Below are positions 57,101 through 64,000 of a stretch of DNA of 64,000 bases, piece after piece (the stretch's first letter is position 1; each line of letters starts with the position of its first letter). Origin of the DNA: Saccharibacillus alkalitolerans. Its GTDB lineage: Bacteria; Bacillota; Bacilli; Paenibacillales; Paenibacillaceae. The notes beneath the pieces were generated by a model. It searched no databases, was not told the origin of the DNA, and saw nothing but the letters and a program-made list of their open reading frames with translations. The position numbers and the translations under genes were made by a program. The stretch lies in the NCBI RefSeq assembly GCF_011090185.1, contig NZ_JAAFGS010000009.1, positions 100,129 through 164,128 on the forward strand, in the 5' to 3' direction.

Positions 57101-57481
57101 GATATCGAACATCTCGATCTCGAGCTCCGGCTCCCGGCCGACACGCGTCAGGTCGAGCGTCGCGTACGTATGATTGTCGTCGATTCCCTGATACGACGCG
57201 CCGTTCACCCGCAGCAGCCCTTCGCCGCCGCAGTCGAAGATCAGGCCGACGGCGTCCGCGTCCCATCCTTCCGGAAGCGCGAGCTTCGTCCGGAAGAAAT
57301 ACGTCGTTCCGTTTCGGCTAGGAAAAGGATTCAATTCGCGTCCCTGCGGATAAGGCTCGATGTCCGTATATTCCCCCGGAAGCCCGTAAGTCGAGCGGGT
57401 AATGTCCCAGTCTTTCCATTCCGCCTGTTTCAGCCACTGCTGCCGGGACAGCTCCCGGATAAAACGAGTCAAACGCTGCAT
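54155..57481 (-). CDS. GH38 alpha-mannosidase
   Basis: This 1108-residue enzyme has an N-terminal beta region, then the GH38 catalytic domain. Zinc ligands H241 and D243 lie in GQSHIDIAWLWP, the nucleophile region is LPDTFGYC (D353), and LELHRGTYTTHAYNKRANR and NQFHDIIPGSAI follow. The C-terminal beta domains are complete. GH38 enzymes cut terminal alpha-mannose with retention and need zinc. It has no signal peptide, so it acts on imported oligosaccharides. An AGGAGAGG site precedes the ATG. Confidence 0.96.
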   Translation of the reverse strand: MQRLTRFIRELSRQQWLKQAEWKDWDITRSTYGLPGEYTDIEPYPQGRELNPFPSRNGTTYFFRTKLALPEGWDADAVGLIFDCGGEGLLRVNGASYQGIDDNHTYATLDLTRVGREPELEIEMFDIIPEPYDPLNEQATIKPPITAVRSLIVLPNEPVRSLMYTVTVVRDSAFLLPDADFRRVRLIEALHAAMDAFTGLTGEEVLEGSAVSAIEKRLRTRTLEIGGNNAEGREIMVGQSHIDIAWLWPVRETVRKTSRTFASVDTLMREYPGYLYTQSQPVLFEFLKNNDPELYERVKARIEEGRWELVGGMWVEPDLNIPSGESLMRQMLYGQRFYREEFGKISRIEWLPDTFGYCASLPQILKHGGVEYFMTTKLNWNDTNTFPYDLFHWVGIDGTPILSYLNHGVNEHTHPKDIHEHWQSYRQKDKHPEQMLLYGHGDGGGGVTREMLEYIDRADLMVGQPGSRYGTAAEFFDGIRQSRPDLPTWRGDLYLELHRGTYTTHAYNKRANRKAEILYREAELWNVLAAGADEIASVQAKAETDAAARIAAADFAGGEPVPAGASEEAAILGFAADGTLPPLTKHEGCGEALESLRKGWKLILLNQFHDIIPGSAITETYRTSGAEYEEVFAEGRRSLEIGTSALANRIDTAGEGTPYVIFNSLGWNRFAVVRIEDAAGQAAYDAEGTRLEADDDEASGGLFVYVPHIPALGYATIWLRPAGQETGDPAEASAPAELSGGEPAHGRNAAPTSESAAGADVPDVWETPYYTVRFNGDGEMVSLFDKEAEREIVQPGSAANVFQFFHDRPTSWDAWDVDPRFERQPAGKAQLLEKTVVSSGGVRDVLRFRWKLNDSAIEQDLIFYKHDRRIDFKTHVSWHEAHKLLKVAFPVDVLAEKATYEIPFGSLERPTHRNTSWEQAQFEVCGHRFADVSERGYGVSLLNDCKYGYDIQGSTLRLSLLRAPKWPDAQADLGEHDFTYSLYPHAGSWVHADTVRAAAALNQELPVVRTTAHAGDLGARMSLIAFTGEHVILDTVKPAEDGSGIIVRMYESAGGRETVGLNWRHAFERAVLSGALEEDGEELELQGSAAVFLSFKPYEIKTVKLIRK

Positions 57482-57589
57482 CTATACTCATTCCTCTCCT
57501 GCGATTGGACTGTGTTTCATGAGTCTGTAACGGATGAGCCTGTATTTCATGTATCTGTATCTGATGGGTCCGTTAGGCGGCCTGCCCGC

Positions 57590-59932
57590 TTAATGTCCGA
57601 CCGTCAAATCGGCGCCGAGCGTATCGTTCACGTTCCGGCCGACCCGGATCCGGAACAAGCCCGGTTCGACGACCGGCACGCAATCCGGACCGATGTAGCG
57701 GAGCTGCTCCGCTCCGATTTCGAATTCCACTTTGCGGCTCTCGCCGGGCTTGAGCACGATCTTGCGAAACCCTTTCAGCTCGTTCGCCGGCCGCGTAACG
57801 GCGCTCACGACGTCGGAGACATACAGCTGCGCGACTTCCGCGCCTTCCCGGTCTCCCGCATTCGTGACCGTGACCGAAACGGCGACCGTTTCGCCCGCCG
57901 CGATGCGCTCGAGCGAAATCCGGCCTTCCGACAATACCGGCTCCGAATAGTCGAAATGCGTATAGCTCAGTCCGTAGCCGAACGGATATCTCGGCTTCGA
58001 ATCGTCTTCCAGATACCGTTTGCCGCGCGAACGCTTGCCGAGATAATGCACCGGCAGCTGGCCGACATGCTTCGGCACCGAGATCGTCAGCCGGCCCGAC
58101 GGGTTGACGTCGCCGAGCAGAATGTCCGCGATCGCGCGGCCGCCTTCCTGCCCGGGATATCCGGCCTGCAGCAGCGCCGGCATATGCTCTTCCACCCACG
58201 GCTCCGCCACCGGGCGTCCGCCGATATAGACGACAATCACCGGCTTGCCCGCGGCGGCCGCGTGCACTTCGCGGATCAGGTCGAGCTGCACGCCCGACAG
58301 ACCCAGCGTCATGCGGTCGATGCCTTCGCCGCAGTCCATGTCGCTGACCGCTTCCCCCGTGACCAGCGAAGCGCCGGTCCGCAGGTCGATCGTGCCTTCG
58401 CCGAAGTCGCGGGCGCTCGAGCCGCCCATGACGAGCACGACGGCGTCGGCCTGCGCCGCGCATTCCAGCGCGCGCGGAAAGCCTTCGCGCGATTCGCCGC
58501 GAATGCGGCAGCCCGGCGCATGCAGCACGCGCTCCTCTCCCAGCCGCTCGCTCAAGCCGCGCAGCACGGTCGATACGCGACCTTCCGGCTGCGGCGACGT
58601 ATAGTCGCCGAGCTGGTTGTAGCCCCGGTCCGCGTTGGGACCGATCACCGCCACCCTGCCGACGCTGTCCGGCAGCGGCAGCAGGCCTCCGTCGTTCTTC
58701 AGCAGAACGACGCTCTCCGCGGCCAGCTGCCGGGCCAGACGCGCATGCTCCTCGCAGCCGATGATCCCGGCCGCTCTCTCCGCGTCGGCGTACGGGCGCT
58801 CGAACAGCCCGAGCGCGAACTTCAGCTTCAGCACGCGCAGCGCAGCGCGATCCAGCACCTCCGGCTCGAGCTCGCCGGATTCGAACGCCGCCAGCAGATG
58901 GCGGCCGAACATTTCGCCGGACATTTCCATGTCGATGCCCGCCCGGAGAGCCTGCAGCGCCGCGTCCTCGCCGCCGTCCGCGGTATCGTGGCCGTTCGCC
59001 AGCATGTCGATGGCGCCGCAGTCCGTAATGACGAGGCCGTCGAAGCCCCATTCGCCGCGCAGGATGCCGTCCATCAGCCGGCTGTTGGTCGTGCACGGCA
59101 CGCCGTCGATTTCGTTGTAGGCCGGCATGATCGAAGCCGCTCCCGCCTTGACCGCCCGCTCGAACGGATACAGGTCGATCTCGAGCAGCTCGCGCCAGCC
59201 CATATGTACGGGACCCGCATTGCGTCCCCCTTCGGAACTGCCGTAACCGACGAAGTGCTTCAGCGTCGCGGCGACGCTGTCTTCGCCGTCCAGGCGCTCT
59301 CCCTGCAGTCCTTCGACGGCCGCCGCCGCCATCTCTCCGACCAGGAACGGGTCTTCGCCGAAGCATTCTTCCGTCCGGCCCCAGCGCGGATCGCGCACGA
59401 CGTCGAGCACCGGCGAATACGTCGCCGCTCCGCCCTGCGCCCGCGTCTCCGCCGCGACCGCCCGGCACATTTCCCGGTACAGCTCCGTGTTCCAGGCGCT
59501 GCCGATGTTCAGCGGCACCGGGAACACGGTCGCCCCGATCGCCATATGGCCGTGCGAGCACTCTTCGCCGATCAGCAGCGGAATGCCCAGCCTTGAATGT
59601 TCGACCGCGTAGCGCTGAATGTCGTTGACCGCTTCGGCCCCTTCCGCCGGAGAGAGTCCCGTAGCAAGCGTCACGCCTGTCCACGGGTCGGCGCGCAGCG
59701 TGCCGTACAGCGAACCGACGTCGCCCATCTTCACCCGTTCCTTGAAGTCCTCCGTCAATTCCGCTTTTCCTTCGCGGCGCGAATAGGTCGTCCAACCGAA
59801 CGGCTGGATCAGCTGCCCGACTTTCTCGCGCGGGGTCATCGCCGCAAGCAGCAGCTCCGCCCGCTTCTCCGCAGGCAGCGCCGCGTCCAGCCAGGGTCCT
59901 GCCGCGGCCGTTCCGGACGTTTTTTCCGTCAT
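57590..59932 (-). CDS. GH3 beta-glycosidase
   Basis: The start is ATG 59932 after GGAGGAAG. The 780-residue enzyme has the GH3 barrel (KHFVGYGSSEGGRNAG and the nucleophile D304 in GLVITDCGAI), the alpha/beta sandwich domain, and a C-terminal fibronectin-like domain (about 680-780). GH3 covers beta-glucosidases, xylosidases and related enzymes; LIGEECSHGHM suits a beta-glucosidase or xylosidase. No export signal. It follows the permease genes and precedes GH38. Confidence 0.95.
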   Translation of the reverse strand: MTEKTSGTAAAGPWLDAALPAEKRAELLLAAMTPREKVGQLIQPFGWTTYSRREGKAELTEDFKERVKMGDVGSLYGTLRADPWTGVTLATGLSPAEGAEAVNDIQRYAVEHSRLGIPLLIGEECSHGHMAIGATVFPVPLNIGSAWNTELYREMCRAVAAETRAQGGAATYSPVLDVVRDPRWGRTEECFGEDPFLVGEMAAAAVEGLQGERLDGEDSVAATLKHFVGYGSSEGGRNAGPVHMGWRELLEIDLYPFERAVKAGAASIMPAYNEIDGVPCTTNSRLMDGILRGEWGFDGLVITDCGAIDMLANGHDTADGGEDAALQALRAGIDMEMSGEMFGRHLLAAFESGELEPEVLDRAALRVLKLKFALGLFERPYADAERAAGIIGCEEHARLARQLAAESVVLLKNDGGLLPLPDSVGRVAVIGPNADRGYNQLGDYTSPQPEGRVSTVLRGLSERLGEERVLHAPGCRIRGESREGFPRALECAAQADAVVLVMGGSSARDFGEGTIDLRTGASLVTGEAVSDMDCGEGIDRMTLGLSGVQLDLIREVHAAAAGKPVIVVYIGGRPVAEPWVEEHMPALLQAGYPGQEGGRAIADILLGDVNPSGRLTISVPKHVGQLPVHYLGKRSRGKRYLEDDSKPRYPFGYGLSYTHFDYSEPVLSEGRISLERIAAGETVAVSVTVTNAGDREGAEVAQLYVSDVVSAVTRPANELKGFRKIVLKPGESRKVEFEIGAEQLRYIGPDCVPVVEPGLFRIRVGRNVNDTLGADLTVGH

Positions 59933-60165
59933 GCTTCTTCCTCCCTCCGAGTGTCTGCCCGGCCGATCTTGCACGGCGGAAACCGCCGGAATCGGTCTGC
60001 GGGTTCATGATCGCTTCCGTCCATCCGTTCGTTCCTCTAACCGTCTGTTCTTGGTCTTGCGCGCCGCTCTGCCTCTATATTGCCTGTTGCCTACCGCCTA
60101 TGTCGATACAATATTCCGCCAATTTCGAAGGATTTTTGCGACTTCCGCTTTTTCGGAGCACCTTC

Positions 60166-61113
60166 TTATTCCTTCACCGCGCCGATGGTCAAGCCCTGCA
60201 CGAAATAGCGCTGGAAGAACGGATAAGCGAAAATAATCGGCAGCGTCGCCAGCACGACCATCGCCATGCGCGCCGTATCCTGCGGCAGCGATTGAAGCGC
60301 GGCCATGCTGATATTGCTGTTGGCCGAGTTCTGCTGGATAAACTGCATGCTCGATTCGATCCGCATAAGCATCGACTGCAGCGGTACCAGATTCGGATTA
60401 TCGATGTAGAGCAGCGCGTTGAACCAGTCGTTCCAATAGCCCAAAGTGCTGAACAGCCCGATCGTCGCCAGCCCCGGCAGCGACAGCGGCACGATAATCT
60501 TCACGAAAATGCGGAACTCGCCCGCGCCGTCGATCTTGCCCGATTCGATCAGGGCATCCGGCACGCTCGTGCTGTAAAACGTACGCAGGATCATGACGTA
60601 GAACGCGTTCATCGCCAGCGGCAGGATCAGCGCCCAGATGCTGTTTTTCAGCCCGAGCAGCTGCGCCACGATCATGTACGTCGGGATCATCCCGCCGTTG
60701 AACAGCATCGTCAAGATCGCGAACACGGAGAAAAACCGGCGGTAGCGGAAGCTTTTGCGGGAGATCGCGTAAGCGTACAGCGAGATCATGATCAGACTGA
60801 CGACCGTGCCGATCAGCGTAACGGCGATCGTGACGCCGTATGCTCTGAGCAGCGTGTCGCCGCTCTCGAAAATGTAACGGTAAGCCTCGAGGCTCCACTG
60901 CGACGGTATCAGCCGATAGCCTTCCCTTGCCAGCACGCTCTCGTCGGTCAGGGAGATAATGACGACGAAGACGAACGGGAACACGCAGGCCAGGGCGAAC
61001 AGCCCGGCGATCAGATTGAACACGATGTTCCAACCGGGCGTGATCCGATGGAAGTCGCGCGCTTTCGTTCTCGGTTTCGGTTTAATGACTTTCGCGTTGG
61101 GCGTCATCTGCAT
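60166..61113 (-). CDS. carbohydrate ABC transporter permease (LplC/YtcP type)
   Basis: A 315-residue permease with six hydrophobic helices. Cytoplasmic EAA-like loop text GAGEFRIFVKIIVPLSLPGLATIGLF matches the MalG/LplC group that imports oligosaccharides. It is preceded by AAGAAAGGATGG. As with most LplBC systems, no ATPase lies nearby; a shared MsmK-type ATPase is expected elsewhere. About 230 bases with no gene separate it from GH3. Confidence 0.93.
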   Translation of the reverse strand: MQMTPNAKVIKPKPRTKARDFHRITPGWNIVFNLIAGLFALACVFPFVFVVIISLTDESVLAREGYRLIPSQWSLEAYRYIFESGDTLLRAYGVTIAVTLIGTVVSLIMISLYAYAISRKSFRYRRFFSVFAILTMLFNGGMIPTYMIVAQLLGLKNSIWALILPLAMNAFYVMILRTFYSTSVPDALIESGKIDGAGEFRIFVKIIVPLSLPGLATIGLFSTLGYWNDWFNALLYIDNPNLVPLQSMLMRIESSMQFIQQNSANSNISMAALQSLPQDTARMAMVVLATLPIIFAYPFFQRYFVQGLTIGAVKE

Positions 61114-61174
61114 AACGGCACCATCCTTTCTTGTTGGCCGGCCCTTCGGGTCGGCGGCACAGCGGCAGAAACGA

Positions 61175-62104
61175 TCAGAACAGCGCGCTGTCCTTATCCA
61201 TGCGGCGAACGACGTAGTTGGAGAGAATGACGAGCACGAAGCCGACGACCGACTGGTACAACCCCGCGGCGGCGCTCATGCCGATCTCGCCCGTCGTCAT
61301 CAGTCCGCGATAAACGTAAGTGTCGATGACGTTGGTCACCTGGTACAGCGTTCCGGAATCCCTCGGCACCTGGTAGAACAGGCCGAAATCCGCATAGAAA
61401 ATTTTGCCGACGGCGAGCAGCGTCATGATCGTCATGATCGGCATCAGCATCGGGAGGGTAATGCGGCGGATTTGCTGCCATTTGCTCGCTCCGTCGATCA
61501 TCGCCGCTTCGTACAGCGACTTATCGATGCCGAGGATGGCGGCGAGGTAGACGACGCTGCTGTACCCGATCGACTTCCACAGATTGACCAGAATGAGGAT
61601 ATACGGCCAATACTTCGCTTCGGAATACCATTGGACAGGGTCCATGCCGAACCAGCCCAGAATCTGATTGACCAGCCCTCGGTCCATGCTCAGGAAGCTG
61701 AACACGAAATAGCCGACGATGACCCAGGACAGGAAGTAAGGCAGGAACATGCCCGTTTGATAAATCTTCGACAGCCTGCGATTGACCAGCTCGGACAAAA
61801 TAATCGCCAGCAGCACCGAGAAGACCAGGCCGAGCACGATGAACGCGATATTATAGAGCAGCGTATTCCGCGTGATCGTGAAAGCGTCGTCGGTACTGAA
61901 CAGAAATTTGAAGTTGTCCCAGCCGACCCACTCGCTGCGGAATATGCTGGCCCAGAATCCGTCGCGGCTGAACCGGTATTCCTTGAACGCGACGATCGTA
62001 CCCGCGAGCGGCAGGTAGGAGAAAAAGAAAAACCAGATCGCTCCCGGCAGCACCATGAACAGCAGCGCTTTGTTGCGGTTGACGTTTTTGAAAAATCTTC
62101 CCAT
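61175..62104 (-). CDS. carbohydrate ABC transporter permease (LplB type)
   Basis: A 309-residue permease with six helices and the LplB-type opening NKALLFMVLPGAIWFFFFSYLPLAGTIVAFKEYRF. The cytoplasmic EAA loop is YEAAMIDGASKWQQIRRITLPMLMPIM. It pairs with the LplC-type permease after it. GAAGGAGGATG precedes the ATG. Confidence 0.95.
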   Translation of the reverse strand: MGRFFKNVNRNKALLFMVLPGAIWFFFFSYLPLAGTIVAFKEYRFSRDGFWASIFRSEWVGWDNFKFLFSTDDAFTITRNTLLYNIAFIVLGLVFSVLLAIILSELVNRRLSKIYQTGMFLPYFLSWVIVGYFVFSFLSMDRGLVNQILGWFGMDPVQWYSEAKYWPYILILVNLWKSIGYSSVVYLAAILGIDKSLYEAAMIDGASKWQQIRRITLPMLMPIMTIMTLLAVGKIFYADFGLFYQVPRDSGTLYQVTNVIDTYVYRGLMTTGEIGMSAAAGLYQSVVGFVLVILSNYVVRRMDKDSALF

Positions 62105-62154
62105 GCGTATGCATCCTCCTTCTTCCGCGCGGCGATGCGGCCTGCGCGTCGGGT

Positions 62155-62190
62155 AAAAAAGGACCGGGCGATCCTGCTTATCCGCCCGAT
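62155..62190 (-). terminator. hairpin between the binding-protein and permease genes
   Basis: On the reverse strand CGGGCG (62183-62188) pairs with CGCCCG (62165-62170), followed by GTCC and TTTTTT (62155-62160). It may allow partial read-through, so that the binding protein is made in excess. Confidence 0.6.
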
Positions 62191-62242
62191 CCCTGACCGT
62201 GTTCTTTTTTATCCGTTCCCGGCGGTTATCCGGGCTTGAATC

Positions 62243-63727
62243 TTACTTGCCGTTTTCCGCTTTCCAGGCGTCCAGCTGAGTCTGCGCTTCGGCCATTACT
62301 TTTTCCAGGCCCGCCTGGTTGAACTTCTCGATCGCCTGCGGCAGATACGCTTCGGGATCGACCGTGCCGGTCATCAGGGAAGACCAGAACTGCTCCTTTA
62401 CGTTCTGCACGGCGGCGAGTTCGCTCGACACGTTTTTCGGGTCGAAGTTGAAGCTCAGGATCGGGGAATCGACGCCGGATTCGTTGAACGTCTTGAATTC
62501 GTCCCATTTGTTATCCGGGTCGTTCGGGTTCAGGTACAGCAGCATGTTGTTGCCGAGCGAGTAGGACGGCATATCGTAATTTTTCGACTCCGGCAGGTTT
62601 TCCATCCGGTTGTCGGCCGTCTTCTTGTAGTGCGTGCCTTCGATGCCGGAGTCCACCATGTTGCGCAGCGTGACGTCCGTGTTCAACAGGTTCAGAAACT
62701 CCATTGCTTTTTCCGGGTACTCCGAGTTGGCGGAGATCGCCATCATCGAGCCCTGCACGGAGTTGTTCGTGATGATCGGTTCGCTGGCCGGCGTCGAGAC
62801 GACCGGGTAGCCGTAGCTGGCGGACCAGACGTTGTCGGCGAGCGGCTGGGTCTGCGCGCGGTCGAGCAGCCATTTGCCGGACGTCATCAGGTCGCTTGTC
62901 GAACCGGTCGTCGCGGCTTCGGGCGCCACATAACCGGCTTGGTAGTATTTATGCATCGTGGTCAGCGCTTCTTTCATTTCCGGCGTCTCCAGGATGTTGA
63001 CGATTTTGTAGTCCGCCGTATCTAGCTTGACCGCCATCGGCAGGTTCTGGATCACGTAATCGTACGGCACGTAAGGCACGTAGTTTTTATCCATGGCGAA
63101 CGGCGTCACGTCCGGCGACTTTTCCTTGGCCGTTTTCAGCATCGGTTCCAGACTGTCCAGCGTGTTCGCTTTCGCGATGTCGATCCCGTATTCGTCGACC
63201 AGCGTCTTGTTGAAGCGCCATACTTCCTGCTGCGGAAGCTCTTTGTTGGCCGGGATCGCGTAATTGTGGCCGTCGACTTTGGAACCTTCCAGGAAGGCCG
63301 GGTTCACCGTCTCCTTGATGCCCTTTCCGTATTCGTCCAGCAGCGAGTCGAGTTCCATGAACGCGCCTTTGCGCGCGTTCTGCACGTAGTCGAAACCGCC
63401 GGAAGAAGTAAACATAATGTCCATCGGCTCGCCCGAAGCGACCAGCACCTGCATCTTCTGCTGATAGTCGCCCCAGTCGATCATTTTCATCTTGACGGTC
63501 GCTCCGATCTTCTCGGCCGTGTATGTGCTGACTTCGGCCATGACCTTGTCGACGTCCTTCTGCGGCGTGCCGATCGTGTACCAGATCAGCTCCACCGGTT
63601 TGTCCGGAGTGCCTTCTCCGCCCGACGCGGAACTGCCGCCCCCTCCCCCGCCGCACGCGGAGAGAAGCAGCGCGCCTGCCGTCAGCATCGAGAGGGCGAG
63701 CGAAAATCTTTTCTTGCCTTTTTGCAT
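62243..63727 (-). CDS. extracellular oligosaccharide-binding lipoprotein
   Basis: A 494-residue solute-binding protein with a lipoprotein signal ending LLSACG (Cys at about 25) and a Gly/Ser linker. The SBP_bac_1 core starts at PVELIWYTIGTPQKDVDKVM, and DVTPFAMDKNYVPYVPYDYVIQNL is typical of LplA/YtcQ proteins. It delivers an oligosaccharide to the LplBC permeases. The GAGGAGG site is strong. Alpha-mannosidases downstream suggest a mannose-containing substrate. Confidence 0.95.
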   Translation of the reverse strand: MQKGKKRFSLALSMLTAGALLLSACGGGGGGSSASGGEGTPDKPVELIWYTIGTPQKDVDKVMAEVSTYTAEKIGATVKMKMIDWGDYQQKMQVLVASGEPMDIMFTSSGGFDYVQNARKGAFMELDSLLDEYGKGIKETVNPAFLEGSKVDGHNYAIPANKELPQQEVWRFNKTLVDEYGIDIAKANTLDSLEPMLKTAKEKSPDVTPFAMDKNYVPYVPYDYVIQNLPMAVKLDTADYKIVNILETPEMKEALTTMHKYYQAGYVAPEAATTGSTSDLMTSGKWLLDRAQTQPLADNVWSASYGYPVVSTPASEPIITNNSVQGSMMAISANSEYPEKAMEFLNLLNTDVTLRNMVDSGIEGTHYKKTADNRMENLPESKNYDMPSYSLGNNMLLYLNPNDPDNKWDEFKTFNESGVDSPILSFNFDPKNVSSELAAVQNVKEQFWSSLMTGTVDPEAYLPQAIEKFNQAGLEKVMAEAQTQLDAWKAENGK

Positions 63728-63824
63728 GAAATAGACCTCCTCTATTGAATTGCTGTCTGTGTGTCCGCCTTGCCGACCTTCTGTCCGTTCTTCCTTGCCG
63801 TAAGAACTATCTTTACTCTAGAGG

Positions 63825-63840
63825 ATGAAAGCACTTTCAT
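63825..63840. promoter_or_regulatory. candidate CcpA cre site of the glycan-use operon
   Basis: ATGAAAGCACTTTCAT is a perfect palindrome apart from its centre. It differs from the cre form WTGAAARCGYTTTCW at one central base and lies about 100 bases before the binding-protein start. Catabolite repression of the operon is inferred. Confidence 0.5.
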
Positions 63841-63956
63841 AAAGGAGCGAAACTCAATATTTAAGGGTACAAAATAAAGAAAAGACCGCCTTTGTCGACG
63901 ATCTCTATCATGAAAAGAAATATTTATTTACATGAAAATGACTTGTTTTTCATTTC

Positions 63957-64000
63957 CGGCTCGGCTCGGCTCGGCTCGGCTCGGCTCGGCTCGGCTCGGC
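63957..64000 (+). repeat. (CGGCT)n pentanucleotide tandem repeat at window edge
   Basis: Nearly nine perfect copies of CGGCT occupy the last 44 bases and run to the edge, so the true length is unknown. It lies about 230 bases upstream of the binding-protein gene in AT-rich sequence. Confidence 0.9.

Noticed and set aside
57514..57566. Degenerate repeats of ATGxxTCTGTA type upstream of the GH38 gene
   Set aside because: Short, poorly conserved and in a spacer; not distinguishable from chance.
54107..59596. Forward-strand open frame of 1829 codons
   Set aside because: It lies opposite the GH38 and GH3 genes, which have full catalytic motifs and ribosome sites. The frame is rich in Arg/His/Gln and lacks any family motif, as expected of antisense in GC-rich DNA.
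57573..60008. Reverse-strand 811-codon frame overlapping GH3
   Set aside because: Same strand but shifted frame, Arg/Gly-rich and motif-free; the GH3 frame has the nucleophile and correct domain order.

Overview
The window looks like chromosomal DNA from a high-GC member of the Paenibacillaceae (Paenibacillus, Saccharibacillus or Cohnella type). The evidence is Gram-positive ribosome binding sites (GGAGG) ahead of nearly every gene, LytS/YesM plus YesN/AraC two-component pairs beside sugar ABC transporters, LplA/LplB/LplC-type polysaccharide importers, many lipobox lipoproteins, candidate CcpA (cre) and SigD sites, and GTG/TTG starts. No rRNA, tRNA, CRISPR array, transposase or phage gene was seen. 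Genus is an inference.

Layout. 1-726: 3' part of meso-diaminopimelate dehydrogenase. 1031-9763: a reverse-strand monosaccharide locus with a ChvE/MmsA/MmsB ABC transporter followed by a membrane-anchored sugar-binding protein, a sensor kinase and a YesN-type regulator, which together resemble the XylFII-LytS-YesN sensing module. 9886-10169: an intergenic element of nested inverted repeats. 10183-12940: a sodium-dependent amino acid/neurotransmitter-type symporter and a divergent, Fur-boxed siderophore-binding lipoprotein. 13051-14539: repeats, then a TetR-DUF4188 pair with a candidate operator. 14792-21446: a metallophosphoesterase, a proline-rich repeat protein, a TerD-VWA protein, a ZIP transporter whose 3' end is tandemly triplicated, and an ArsR-like regulator with an MFS pump. 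21615-26912: a histidine kinase, an OmpR-type regulator, a secreted protein and an ABC-2 exporter, with matching 11-bp-periodic direct repeats ahead of the kinase gene and of the secreted-protein gene.

27013-37267: a DHA2-type drug pump, FabV enoyl reductase, two chemotaxis receptors with SigD-like promoters, a SMI1/KNR4 protein and an M20 amidohydrolase. 37371-39149: a compact operon of a SUKH-like protein, a Thg1-like 3'-5' RNA polymerase and a P-loop polynucleotide-kinase-like protein. This is the most interesting locus and looks like an RNA end-repair cassette. 39229-49243: GrpB, an MFS transporter, an ankyrin lipoprotein, endonuclease V, a 58-residue gene coupled to an amino acid permease, orphan immunity-type genes (SUKH-4 and Imm30-like) and lipoproteins.

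49326-63840: a seven-gene reverse-strand glycan-use locus. An LplABC-like oligosaccharide importer is followed by GH3, GH38 alpha-mannosidase, GH125 exo-mannosidase and a large clan GH-A glycosidase. None of the four enzymes has a visible export signal, so imported mannose-containing oligosaccharides are probably cut in the cytoplasm. A candidate cre site lies upstream. The window ends inside a (CGGCT)n pentanucleotide repeat.
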